Part shown: in pieces, positions 22,657-33,288 of the stretch
Layout: each line of letters starts with the position of its first letter
How positions within the stretch are numbered: the first letter of the stretch is position 1
Source of the DNA: Auriscalpium vulgare
Lineage: Eukaryota > Basidiomycota > Agaricomycetes > Russulales > Auriscalpiaceae
Reading direction: 5' to 3'
Length of the DNA: 64,000 bases
Assembly (NCBI GenBank): GCA_019915015.1
Contig: JAHBBC010000010.1
Coordinates: 868,001 to 932,000, forward strand
Translations under genes and position numbers: made by a program
Notes under the pieces: generated by a model
What the model was told of the DNA's origin: nothing
The model's database searches: none
Seen by the model: only the letters and a program-made list of their open reading frames with translations

Positions 22657-24308
22657 ATGAACTTCCTCCAAACGCCCCTCGACGCGAGCCAGGAGGTCCT
22701 CTACCTCCGCACCCTCCCCGCCATCCGCCAGCGCTGCACCCGCGTCCACCAGCTCGCTCAGCGGGGCGCCCTGCAGTACTTTGACTATCACCCCGATAAA
22801 GAGAACGAGGCCGCAGACTTCTGTGTCGCCATCATCCAGGTAAGTATGCTTGCCGCCCCCGCACGCCCCGCCTGATCGCTGGAAATCTGCAAGAGAGACT
22901 TTGGATCCGACTATCACACCGTAGGGCATCTCCGCGTTGCTATCCAGCAGTCTCCGATTTCATCTCGTCTCCGATAGATCCCCCCGCACGGCCGCTGGCG
23001 GCACCTCGATGCTGGCATCCCGCGCGTCCAACCCCTGATGGACAAGTGGGCCGCATCCGAGAACCCGCCAGACGTCAAGGAACAGGCCAAGCGTCTCATC
23101 GACCTCTTCCTCGTTTCTGTGCTGCTCGATGCCGGCGCCGGCGACCAATGGTCATTCCATGAGCCAGAAACGGACCTCTCCTTCACCCGCTCAGAGGGCC
23201 TTGGTGTGGCTAGCTTCAAGATGTTTGCGGAAGGATTTTTCTCGGGTGACAGCCGGCAGCCCTATAGAGTCGACGGTGTGTCACCTGCGGGACGCGTGAT
23301 CCCCGTCTGACCGCCCCACGTTTATCTAGCGGCTGGACTAGCCCAGATCACGGCAGACGGCGTTGGGAAGGCGATGCAAGTAGGCTCGGCCAACCCAATG
23401 GTGGGTCTCGAGGGGCGTGCGTCCCTCCTGCTCAACCTCAGCCACGCCCTCGCGCGCAGCCCGGAGTTCTTTGGGGCGGAGGGCAGGCCGGGGAACATGT
23501 TAGGTGGCGCCCGATCCTCCTGTCCGCTCACTGGCACCTCTCACCGCCCCCCGCGCAGATTTCCTCGAATCCGAGGCCATTGGCGAGGGCGTGCGCAGGC
23601 GCGTCCCCGTCGCCGCGCTGTGGCACGTCCTGATCGCCGGCCTCGCGCCCATCTGGCCCGCGGACCGCACCAGCCTCGCCGGCGTGCCGCTCGGCGACGT
23701 CTGGCCATGCGCGGCGCTCGAGGGCCTCGCGGAGACCGCAGCCACCGCGGGCGGCGCGCTCGTCCCGTTCCACAAGCTCACCGGCTGGACGACGTACAGC
23801 CTCATCGAGCCCATCGAGCGGGTGCTGGGGTGGAAGGTGGACGGCGTCGAGGATATGACGGGGCTCCCCGAGTACAGAAACGGTACGTAGCTCCGCGCGT
23901 AAGTATTTGCATTGCGGCAGCTGATGCCGTGCAGGTGGCTTGCTGGTCGACTTGGGCGTCCTGACGGTGAAGCCGGGCGCCATTCCGCAGTCCTTCTACG
24001 CGGCATCGTCGGCGTCGATCCCTCAGCTTCCACCGTCTCATCCCGCCATCATCGAGTGGCGTGCTATGACCGTCATTGAGCTGTAAGCAACGGCGTTGAT
24101 GCTCATCGGCGCGACATTGACACTTTCCCTCAGCGATCGCATCGCGGACTTGATACGCCAGAAGCTCAAGCTGACGGCGGACGAGCTGAGCCTAGCGCAG
24201 GTTCTGGAGAGCGCAACGTGGAAAGGGGGCCGCGAAATAGCGAAAGAGAAGCGGCCGCAGTCTGGTGGTCCGCCGATTGCGATTCTCAGCGATGGCACGG
24301 TTTTCTAG
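22657..24308 (+). CDS. URC4: Uracil catabolism protein 4 (DUF1688 family)
   Basis: URC4 belongs to the fungal URC pathway of uracil degradation described in yeasts; its exact reaction is not established. Exons by eye: 22657-22839, 22894-22920, 22978-23272, then four more to the TAG at 24306-24308. The joins give FCVAIIQRDFGSDYHTIPPHG, YRVDAAGLAQITADGVGKAMQ, RPGNMLDFLESEAIGEGVRRR, YRNGGLLVDLGVLTV and VIELDRIADLIRQKL. Typical family blocks are seen: DKWAASENPPDVKEQAKRLID, LDLFLVSVLLDAGAGDQW-type sequence and LAEGFFSGD-type sequence near 23230, and HKLTGWTTYSLIEPIER. The length of about 430 residues is normal. It is a cytosolic enzyme-like protein without signal peptide or TM helix. It follows the Cys-rich gene by only 159 bp and converges on the MFS transporter. 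Confidence 0.93.
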
Positions 24309-24677
24309 CGAGCGGACAGTTTTCTCCTTGAAAACAACCAATTCATGTACAATAACATTCCATCCCGGACACTGTCGAGCTTCACGTGGTCAATTGAGGA
24401 ATTCAGTGTCACCTCAATACCTCAATACCAGCCATTCAAACAATACGTCCTCAAAGCAGCGTACTAGCAATTGTACTGGATACGATTCCTAGATGCCGGG
24501 CGTGATGCTCAAGCTCAAAGGTCGTCACAGAGAATAATCTGTATGCCTTCAACGCAAGTCATTTATACATCCATCTCTGAAACTGATGCAGAGTTCACAA
24601 AGCAGCCTGAGATAGCAATTAGAGTAGAAATATTTTCTACGAATATAGATACTCGGTACGCGGCAGCGTCGCCGTCC
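24309..24677. other. Convergent 3' intergenic region
   Basis: About 370 bp between the stop codons of URC4 (+) and the MFS transporter (-). AT-rich compared with the genes, as expected for 3' UTRs and polyadenylation signals. It includes a short repeat of CCTCAATA at about 24412-24427. No gene seen. Confidence 0.5.
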
Positions 24678-27530
24678 TCATGCTCGGTGCCGTAACTCGC
24701 CCGCAAGTTTCCAACAAATGACAAACGCGACGACTGCTGATATTCCTCCGAGTCTGTCGCGGCACTGCATCAGAGACGCTCAGACAATGAAACATCAACG
24801 CACCGGAATATGATGGCCACTGAGTTTGGCCCGCTGGGTATAACACGTTCACCGCCATCCTCCTGCCTCAGTGCGAACCGAGCGGGATTGTCGCCCGCTG
24901 ACGTCGCGTTCCCGCCGATGGTGGAGTTTGAGCCAGGCGTCATGCCAGGGCGCTGATGCAGGACGGACTTGTCGGGTTCGAGGATGGCGAAGATGATGGC
25001 CGACAGCCCGGTGACGAGAAATTGGGGAATGACGATGAACACGTTGTGAATGCCCTGGACGGCCCAAAATCAGCACCGCAACGAGCGAGAGCAAGCGGTC
25101 ACGTACCAAGATGATTCCCGCTTTGGAGCTCAGGCTCGAGGGACTCTCTCCGGTGCCATGTGTGTCCTCGCCTAGATCGCTCATGTCAACCCAACTCCGC
25201 CGCGCGCTCACGTTGCCCATCAACGCCCTCCTTCCCCCGTCATCTTCAACCTCGTCGCCCTCATCATCATCACCGCTCTCCCACTCGTGCTCGTGCTCGC
25301 CGACTGGACTGTCCGCCTTTGGGTGTGACTCTTCCGCCTCGTCCTCTTCGTCAACCGTAAAGAGTGCTTCGCTTGTCCGCGGGGTCTGTGCTTGCGTCCG
25401 CGCATCGGCAAGAAGGATCGATTGCGCATCGTCGAAATCAACATCGCCGGCTGCCGACGCTGGCGTCGTGAGGATCGCCTCCGCGAGCTACCGTGCGTTG
25501 CGCACATGCCCGGTCTTAGATTAGCGAGGGCGGCGGACAATCTCAGCGGACGTACCAGGGAGAAAGGTGCCCATTGTGTGATGGCCCATGAGAAACCAGT
25601 GATGGTCATGAGTACAGTTGCGCCCGTAACGCTACTGGTCAACCTGAATGTCCGACAACGAGAAGTCATCAGCTTTGAATCTCAGCATTCATGAAGAGAA
25701 CTGATTTCAAAATGCGAGGCACAGGCGCGGGAACATGTGACCTCCTCGAGTGACCAGCTCCGTACGCATAACCTCTCTACTCGACCTCGCGGCGAAGGCA
25801 CCGATCAGATAACTATGTACTCACAGTGTACCAAACATGCTCGCGGCAAAGATGGCATGCGATATTGCCCACAAGGTTGCCAAATGCATTTTCCGATGCC
25901 ACCATCTCTTGCGCGGTGCCCCAATTTCCAGGCCGATGACGCTGGCACCATCACCGTTGAGCGTCTTACTGCTGGATGACCGTGGTAGCTGGATGATCAA
26001 AGGGGCGAGGAAGTTGGTGGCTAGCGCAATGAGAGCAGAGTAAAGCTGTGCGCGGGCACCCAGACGTGTCGCCTCGGCGTCCACTTCGGCCTCCGTCTCG
26101 CCTGCGGAAGAGGATGGTAGATTGCGCCGGTAGAGGTCGCCGAAATAGAGGGTTGTGTAAAAAAGTACAGGAAACCAGGCTAGCCATGCGCTGTCATGCA
26201 AGTCAGACGATGACTGCCCATGTGAGTGAAAAGAACCTACAAGAACTGCACTATACACTAAAGTGAAAGATATTGAGCAAAAGCGTGTGAATGACTGAAA
26301 AGGGCGTACGATTTGACGAATAACGTAAGGTAGCGAGCGAGCATTCAACCATAGGTCTTTGAGTTCCTGCCGGAATGTTTTCGATGGTAAGCTGTGAGAT
26401 TACAGTCACAAATTCAGGCGGAAAAGAGTTGCACAAAAGAGAACGCACCCATTTTCCAAAAGAACACGCTCCTTGACGAAAACAGTAGTAGTGAGGTGGG
26501 TCCCTATTATGAGGACCGCGGAAACCACTGCGAGCACTTCCAATTCCGTCTTGCCAAGGAATGGCAGTAGAGAGGGCATGTTTATACCACCGCTGCACAT
26601 ATCAAGGGCCAGTAAGCGTGGCGACTGATGCCCGACCCAGCAATCAGCATCGCGGTGAATAGACTCACAAAAAGAAACCAGCAACGCTCCCCAGGCCCAA
26701 CATCACCGCTGCCCATGCATTCCCTCGAGGCTGGTCTGAAGGAGGCAGCGTATCAACCAGTAACGCTCGGTCAACAGCTTGCACTAAACATGGTCATCAG
26801 GTTGATTGCTTCGCGTAATAATCCCGGACGTCGTACCAGCGTTGATGCTAAAGTCAATGCAGACTATGGAGAATATTGCGAGCCAGATTGTGAGGAGATC
26901 ATTCTATAAGGCGTGTCAGACGCGGGATGGTTAGGCGCGGGAGTCGACGTGGTGGATCGTATTTCGCAAGTCCGCGCTTCAAACATCAGGGAGACTGGAC
27001 GTACAGCTGATGAGCCAAACTTTGTGAATATCGATGCGGCTGGACGAGAAAAGCCTAGGAGGAGGATGGCTACGGAGCACAGTACGACGCCTGTGAGTAT
27101 GTAAGGTCTCCGGCGACCGAAGCGGGACTTCGAATTGTCGGCAAGAACACCTTCAAGACAACTGTGAAATCCTGCATGACATGCGGGAAAGATGGGCGTA
27201 CCGATGAGGGGCTGCACGACAAGGCCGGAGAACGGGCCAGCCAAAAGGACCACGGACATGGTGGACTTGGAAAGGCCAAGGGAGCGCAGATAGGGCATGG
27301 CTGCACACACGCAAGTTCAGGTCACAGCAGACTTCAAGCTGCATGGGTGGCGGGATAGGCGTACCGTAAGACATCTCGACGGACCACATCACCTGCACGC
27401 CGACGAGGCCTATGGTGAGGGTGGGCAATTGGGCCCATGGCGGGCCCAAGATCTTCGCGACGCCCGCCCAGTGAGCTGAAGATTGCAGGCCTGTTTCGTC
27501 CGGAAGAGGGAGGCCACCGAAGCCTGTCAT
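24678..27530 (-). CDS. MFS sugar transporter, SLC45 / sucrose-H+ symporter type (GPH-like)
   Basis: Starts at ATG 27530 (MTGFGGLPLPDETG) and ends at TGA 24680-24678 after a last intron that restores IIFRLGGISAVVAFVICWKL. Family hallmarks in the first half: VMWSVEMSYAMPYLRSLGLSK, LLAGPFSGLVVQPLIG and, after an intron, VLADNSKSRFGRRRPY, the RFGRRRP loop being the MFS signature between helices 2 and 3. Further hydrophobic segments at 26684-26450, 26290-25820, 25660-25230 and 25042-24900 are consistent with twelve TM helices. A long acidic/Ser loop around 25200-25350 is cytoplasmic. It likely acts at the plasma membrane and takes up a disaccharide or glucoside with protons. Substrate is inference only. 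About ten introns; inner boundaries approximate. Confidence 0.85.
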
Positions 27531-27912
27531 GAGGGAGCAGGGGACTCGGAGACGTGTGTGGTCGTCGTGGTGAACGGTGGCCGACGCGCTGCGGGGCAAA
27601 TTATGTAATACACGCACTTTAACGCCTTTAACGCCGGCTATCCAGCAAATATTTCTCATTAGCCTCGGTGCTACGACCTAATGGAACAATAATGCTTCGC
27701 TTTTACACATCTGGCTCCTAGTGACGAGAAGTGACGAGAAGTGGTTTCAATAGGTCTATTGTGATACACATACAGTGAGATGACTCGATGGTAAGATGTT
27801 GGTACTACTAGTAGTATTACCAGGCAGTTGGCTCAGTAAGACGTGAAAGAGTAGAGAAGACTAGTGCGATGTGGGTCAAGATACACGTTCTAAAGCGTTT
27901 ACTCCGCAGCCT
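27531..27912. other. Intergenic region with short palindrome and direct repeat
   Basis: Promoter side of the MFS gene and 3' side of the GH15 gene, about 380 bp, AT-rich. It holds a 14-bp perfect palindrome TACTACTAGTAGTA at 27803-27816 and a 10-bp direct repeat GTGACGAGAA twice at 27721-27740. Confidence 0.5.
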
Positions 27913-29672
27913 TCAGAATCCAAGCGGCACTTGGCTGTCAGGTGTATTGGCATACTTGTTGCCGGCGTTGCGGGGCCCACTCCAGGACGGCGGGATCATG
28001 CCATTGTGCGTGTCCGCCGCAGACATCGCCGCAGCAAGACTGCGAATCATGCCCCTCGGCCCGTAGGGACCACCAACATTCTTTTCAATCGACTCCGTCA
28101 AGATGAAGTCGTCGGGCGTGTGCTTCGACAGCAGCACGAGCACCTCATCCGCCCACTCGCGGATTGCATTGGTGAGGCGGCGGTAGATGCCGGACGATTT
28201 GGCGTACTTGCCGGTCTTAACCTTAGGGTTGAACTGGCGGAAGAACTTGAGGGAGACGTCCGTGATCTCGAGGCCGCCGAGCTTCTCCCATGTCGCGAGA
28301 GCATCGTACAGCTGCTCGGCCTGGTTAAAGGTCGAGAAGAATTGTGGCTAAATGATTGTATAACCGGAGCCGTCAGGGGTGTCCGAGCACGCGATATTAG
28401 GCGATATCTTACCTGGCCGCCGATGAACTTGTCCTCGATGAAGAAGCCGTAGAAGCCGGGCTTGTTGTCGGGTATGTCCTTGCTGATCGGGAAATTGGCC
28501 TTGAAGCGGTCGCCAACAACCTTCAAGCTGGAGAGCGCGCGATCGGAGCACGGCTGGAAGGTTGCAGCATCGCATCCCAGCTCGATGTCGTAATTATAGA
28601 TGGAAACCGTGATGGGGGCTGCACCGACGCCGGTACGGCCGTAGGTAGCGGTCGGGTCCGTCACGGTAGTCTCGGTCATGAAGCCTTCCTCTTCGTTCCA
28701 GAAAGTCTTGTGTGGGTCAGCTGAGGCTATGTACAAGTGACGCGGACGCTCCCACCTGCATGTAGTCCAGAACCATGGAGGCGCGGCTGTCATAACCGGC
28801 CACATTGGCATGGCGGCCGATAGCGCGTCCGAGGCGGGAGCCTTGACGGAGAGCACGGTACTGCAGGGAAGAAGTCCAGTACGAACCACCCCAGACAGGC
28901 GGCCACCACAAATCCCATCTGCATGAAAGAGTGAGTTCAGAGGTACGCAAATGGTAGATGAGACAACACACGAGCTCTCGTTCCAGTGATTGGAGATCCA
29001 CTGCAGGTCCAGGTTGATCGCAGGCCACAGGTTATCTGCGACCCAAGAACCGTTATTTTGGGTGATAAGCCACTCCGCGTATTTGATCAGGATGTTTGCG
29101 CGGAACGGAGGGTTATCTACGAAGTTACTCAGTGTGGCGACCATTGTCGTGCGAGGATGGATACCTACCGGCACAGGGGGCACCAGGACGGTAAGCCAAG
29201 TCTGTGATGTAGGTCAGATTCAGGTAGAAGACTGGCTCCTCGAGGCCTCCGTTGAAGACGTCGCGGGTGAGACTGGTAACCTGTTGAGTGCGGACCAAGG
29301 CCAAGGTGACGTCGTCCATGAGAGTGCGCAGGCTGACGTCGTTCAGAGACACGAGCTCGTTGAGCCACACGTCGTAGACGAGTGCAGCGTCGCGAACCCA
29401 AAAGAGCGAGAGAATCTGGGTGCTCTGGGTCTGGGATCACGGCGCAGACGACGCCAGGCTGCACAGAAGTATAAGCACTTGTCAACACATGATGCGACAT
29501 AACTAGCACTCACGTCTGCACCCGCAGCTTCACCCGTGACCATGTTGAAGAGGACATCCTGCGTGGCAGGGACGAGCTTATCCAGGTATGCTTGCGCTTG
29601 GGCGGCGATGGATTTGGAGGCAAGCGCCTGGCTCGCAAAGCCGACGACGGTGATGAGGGGTGTGAGATGCAT
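27913..29672 (-). CDS. Secreted GH15 (glucoamylase-fold) protein, catalytic Glu residues replaced, apparent frameshift
   Basis: GH15 enzymes release glucose from starch ends. The signal peptide MHLTPLITVVGFASQALA (29672 onward) and ordered GH15 blocks are seen: GEAAGADPGVVCAVIPDP, FWVRDAALVYDVWLNEL, LNGGLEEP-type sequence, ANILIKYAEWLI, YWTSSLQYRALRQGS, QAEQLYDALATWEKLGGLE and PPSWSG. The usual DLWEE, holding the general acid, here reads DLWWPPVWGG. The C-terminal base position, a gap-free 29 residues before the Trp of PPSW, is Gly instead of Glu. So both catalytic acids appear absent. In addition, exon 2 changes frame between about 29404 and 29413: GVVCAVIPDPEHPDS is in one frame and FWVRDAALVY in another, with no intron signals between. 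One extra base would explain it. It is either a pseudogene, a sequencing error in a real pseudoenzyme gene, or an inactive relative. Confidence 0.85.
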
Positions 29673-31180
29673 CGTGCAGAAATCGACAAAGGACGAGGAC
29701 TGGGGAGCAAAAGTAGATGGAGCGTTCCTTTATATCAAGAATATACGGCCGAACCAAACCGCCGCGGTATCGCGCGTAAGAGCCCTGTAGGAGGGCTGCG
29801 CCCCAAGGATGGCCCTGGTGGTCAATGGAGATACATCTTCGAGCGGTAGCGCATGTGATTGTCGCTCAGTGAAAGAACGTCTGGCGCCAACAAGGATCCA
29901 GATACGACTCGGAAGTCCCGTCGAGCGGTATTGAGCGGGACCAGACACAAACGAGCCATCACGTCATCGAACGCGAGTCCGCGAGCCACGGCCTAGTGAT
30001 TGTAACATGCAAAATTCGTTGAGGATCGACTCTCAACGAAATTCCGCAAGACGTCGGCGCAGGGTCGTCCTTTAGCACGGCTTACTCGCCAGCATGGAGG
30101 ATCTCCGTGATCAGGTTAGGATTTAGTAGCTCCCTGCGTCTGTATGCCACTCCTCGTTGGAATAGGATACTTGCTTCGTTTGATGAGTGAGGCGCTTGGG
30201 GTTTATTAGAAAGCATCTGCGCCTTGGGTATCAACCTATGATGCGCATTAGATAAGCAATCCCGACCGTAACGCCGTGGCGCCTGTACAGTGTACGGCCG
30301 TAACTCTCTGGTAAACACGGGCCTCTGAAGTGCTGGATATTGCTTTGTATCGAGAATCTGCTTGCTGTCGCGTTTTAGACAGAGCCAACCATGTGTGACG
30401 GCGAGCATGACGCAGAGGTAGGACACCTTTTGGATTCCTACTTGATTCCTACGGGGACGGAGATTGGCAACGTCCTCGAGGTGGTAAAGCCAGGGCGACG
30501 GCAAGCAATTGATGTGGTGGCGATAGCACGAGCGCTGTCAGATAGTCGAGGCCGCCGAATCGCAGAGAGAGGACGAAAGCCTAGGCGGCAACTTGAAGTC
30601 GAAGATGCCAAAGGTACAGTGCGTTGTGCCTAGAGAAGCAAGCATAGCAAAATAGCTGGGCGGCTGGGCGGACTAGCTGTGATATGGGCGACGAGGTTTG
30701 ATGCGGGTCGGCTGAAGAGTGCTGAGCTGTCCACGCCGAGCGTCTCGGAGGCGAACACTCGTATCCTATTCGGCATTTGCCGCAGCTACTTTCACGTCCA
30801 CCCCGTGGCGGCATTTGCTTACGACCGCACTCTGTTCCCCACCCCCACCTGGGTCGCCGGGATCGACGGTGCACATCAATGGAATACCCCAATGGCCGAA
30901 GTAGTCCACATCTGCTATGGTCATGTAAGTGTGATTATCCATGATTTGGGTCCAGTCTCCATGTGCAAGTGAAGGGTATCGGATGATGAACTATGATGAT
31001 GCTGAAAAGGGCTGGAACTGTCGGAACTTAGACCAGTACGGAGCAGAATAGGTGATTAGAGTAAGTGCGCTGGAAAGACGACTGATGAAATGAGAGTGCA
31101 TGGGCGAAACTATCGCTGAATCAAAACTTATAGGGCAACCCTTCTCCGGGCCTCTGTGGGGGCTCGTCCAGTCCCGCCAA
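29673..31180. other. 1.5-kb stretch without a supportable gene
   Basis: Upstream region of the GH15 gene (right of 29673) and 3' region of the TM protein at 31181. Short open frames at 30391-30633 and 30679-30972 (+) lack conserved neighbours and intron logic. I do not call them. Confidence 0.45.
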
Positions 31181-32373
31181 TTACATGGCGACCCAGCCGA
31201 ACATGGCCATAAGGAAACGAACCAGCCAAGCTGGGTCAGCACCGATGCCAAGGCCGGGACGAAGCTGCATGGCGAGCGCAAAGTCAAGCGCAGGGGCTGC
31301 GCGACGCGGTCCGGCTGGGGCTGGTCCTCGGGAGCAAGAACAGCCCAGCTTGGGCGCGGGGTTGCGGTCGGTGAGGCTTCATCTCGGAGATGGAGAGTCA
31401 TGGGGAGGGGTGAGAGAGACGGAGAAGGAGGAAGGGGTACGAGAAGTGGGCTGATGGGTGAAAGGGAGGATAGCGTGACGCGAGGCGTCGGCCGCGGGGT
31501 GGTCGCCGCTGAGGCATCGAGTGCGTCGTGATAGTCGTTTTCCGAAGCCCCGTCATCCACCTCTACGTCGATTAGGATTCCAACCGGGACAACGGGCTGC
31601 TCGTTGTCGCTGGAGTGTAGAACGAGTCCAAGTCCAGACGATTTCTCGTCGAGGTCGTCGGTGGCATTAACGTGGGACGGAAGCGGCTGCTTCTCGAGCT
31701 TGGGAAGCAGGTCCCAGGCGGTACGGGAGGTGAAGAGACTGGCGCGGACGGAATAAAAGACGTATAGCGACACGCCGACACACAGGGCGGTGAGTAGCGC
31801 GAGCGCAGTGGACATGGCCACTACGACAAGCGGGCGTGTCGCCAGCGGGGCATTGGGAAGGGACTCCGAAGCAGCAGGCCGCCCTTCGTCACTGTCATCG
31901 AGAGGCTTTGATGGGCCGTCTACGTCATCCAAGGAACCCTCCAGCATTTCGTAAAGCTTTTTCTCGTCGTCTGACAGCAGAGCGTTGTCGCCATCGCCGA
32001 GTGGAACCAGGGCCTTCACGGCACTGCTATCAAGTTGCGAGAGGTATGCCTGCTGATTCTTGGGGGACGTAAGGTGGACGTGGACTTCGTCCTCCGCCGA
32101 GCTCAACAACTCGGGTTGACTGCTAGCTGTGTGAGCATGTGAATATGTTCCGCGCACAGAGTAGACTCACCTTGTTCGTGACTCGAAGATTGCTTGGACA
32201 GCACTCTGCAAGTCTGCGCCTTGCGCGTGGCCACTGGAAGAGTGCCAAGTCAGCAGTCGAACCGGATGAATTGCGAAGTCACTAGTCACTGACAACTGAG
32301 AGCTGTCGGGAAGGGGGCGAGCAGTAACGACCAGCGCCATGAGAGAAAACGAGACCAGAATGGTGACCGCCAT
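31181..32373 (-). CDS. Signal-peptide and single-TM protein, basidiomycete-type, unknown function
   Basis: Start ATG 32373 in a good context: MAVTILVSFSLMALVVTARPLP is a signal peptide or N-terminal anchor. After at least two introns (one ending at 32125, donor near 32170) a long exon follows. It carries acidic sequence, then one TM helix (PLVVVAMSTALALLTALCVG), then a Ser/Pro-rich tail. The frame changes near 31330-31400. After the change a C-terminal block reads ALAMQLRPGLGIGADPAWLV then RFLMAMFGWVAM, with TAA at 31183-31181. I recognise this block as recurrent in unnamed basidiomycete proteins. The intron bridging the frame change is not resolved (a 44-nt candidate has a weak donor). Function unknown; secretory-pathway membrane location inferred. 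Confidence 0.62.
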
Positions 32374-33288
32374 GGTGGGAGAGAGGCTGATGGAGACTGA
32401 TGCGCTGCCCGACGACGTGCCAGCGGACAAGTGCCGTCAAACATGTTTGGCCGCCGAGATGGGGTCTAGTACGTAAAGTTCCGAATCCCGCCCCGCATAA
32501 TTATGTACACCCCTTCCGCGCTTCAGCGGGCTCTGATATGACTGTGATATGGGGGACATCGAGCCCGCACAATGCTTTGTCACGAGAAGCTGGAGGGCAC
32601 GGGCGCTTGTGGCAGACAGAGAAGCACGAGAACAAGAGGATCGGCCGGCCAGCCTCGAGCTACGCAAATCGCGGTCTTCCTCCCTCCATGTCGAATCAAC
32701 CGTGCCTCCCGCCCTTGTCCAAGCTCGGCCCAGCGGCGCGTTCGCACGGCGAGGATCCGCCCACCCACCGTCCGTACGGATCCACCGCCGCCGCATAGCT
32801 TCCCGCACTTCGGAGGAACGTAAGTCGGCCGTTCGTCGAATTTGGAGTACGCTGACCACGGACGAAGTGCCCTAGGATCCAGTGCTACATCCGCAGCTGT
32901 CAAAGTCAATGGAGAGCCGCGTGTTGCTCGGGAGACCAGACGATGTTCTCTGGTTGTCTCCTGGCTTGACTCCCGGTGTAACTTACTGATTATCCCTCTC
33001 AAGGCTGCCTCCGACCGGCATCTGGTCCCATGGAGCATAATTCCGGTGGATGGATGGTTTCGTGTCGGGAAAGGTGCCCTTGATCTCGTCGGTATGTCTC
33101 AGCCCACTCGAAATCATCCGTTCCACCGAACCATCTTCTTGCACAGATTCACAGCGTGCAGGATTCTTGTACCCAGTGGCTCGACGGCTGTCGACGTCGA
33201 GGCTGGGCCGCGCTGAGTCCGTCCTGGCACCCGTACCAGGCTCCCAAACCTTGCAGGTTTGACCGTCGAACCTTCCCCGCGATTCACT
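32374..33288. other. Intergenic region before the transposase
   Basis: About 0.9 kb with no supportable gene. It should contain the promoter of the TM protein and, if the transposase is still in a complete element, its left terminal inverted repeat. I could not find a matching inverted repeat to the right of 36817 by eye. Confidence 0.45.

Noticed and set aside
30391..30633. P450-like string (SYLIPTGTEIG) in an 80-codon frame
   Set aside because: Isolated resemblance to the P450 K'-region; no haem-binding segment, I-helix or partner exons nearby.
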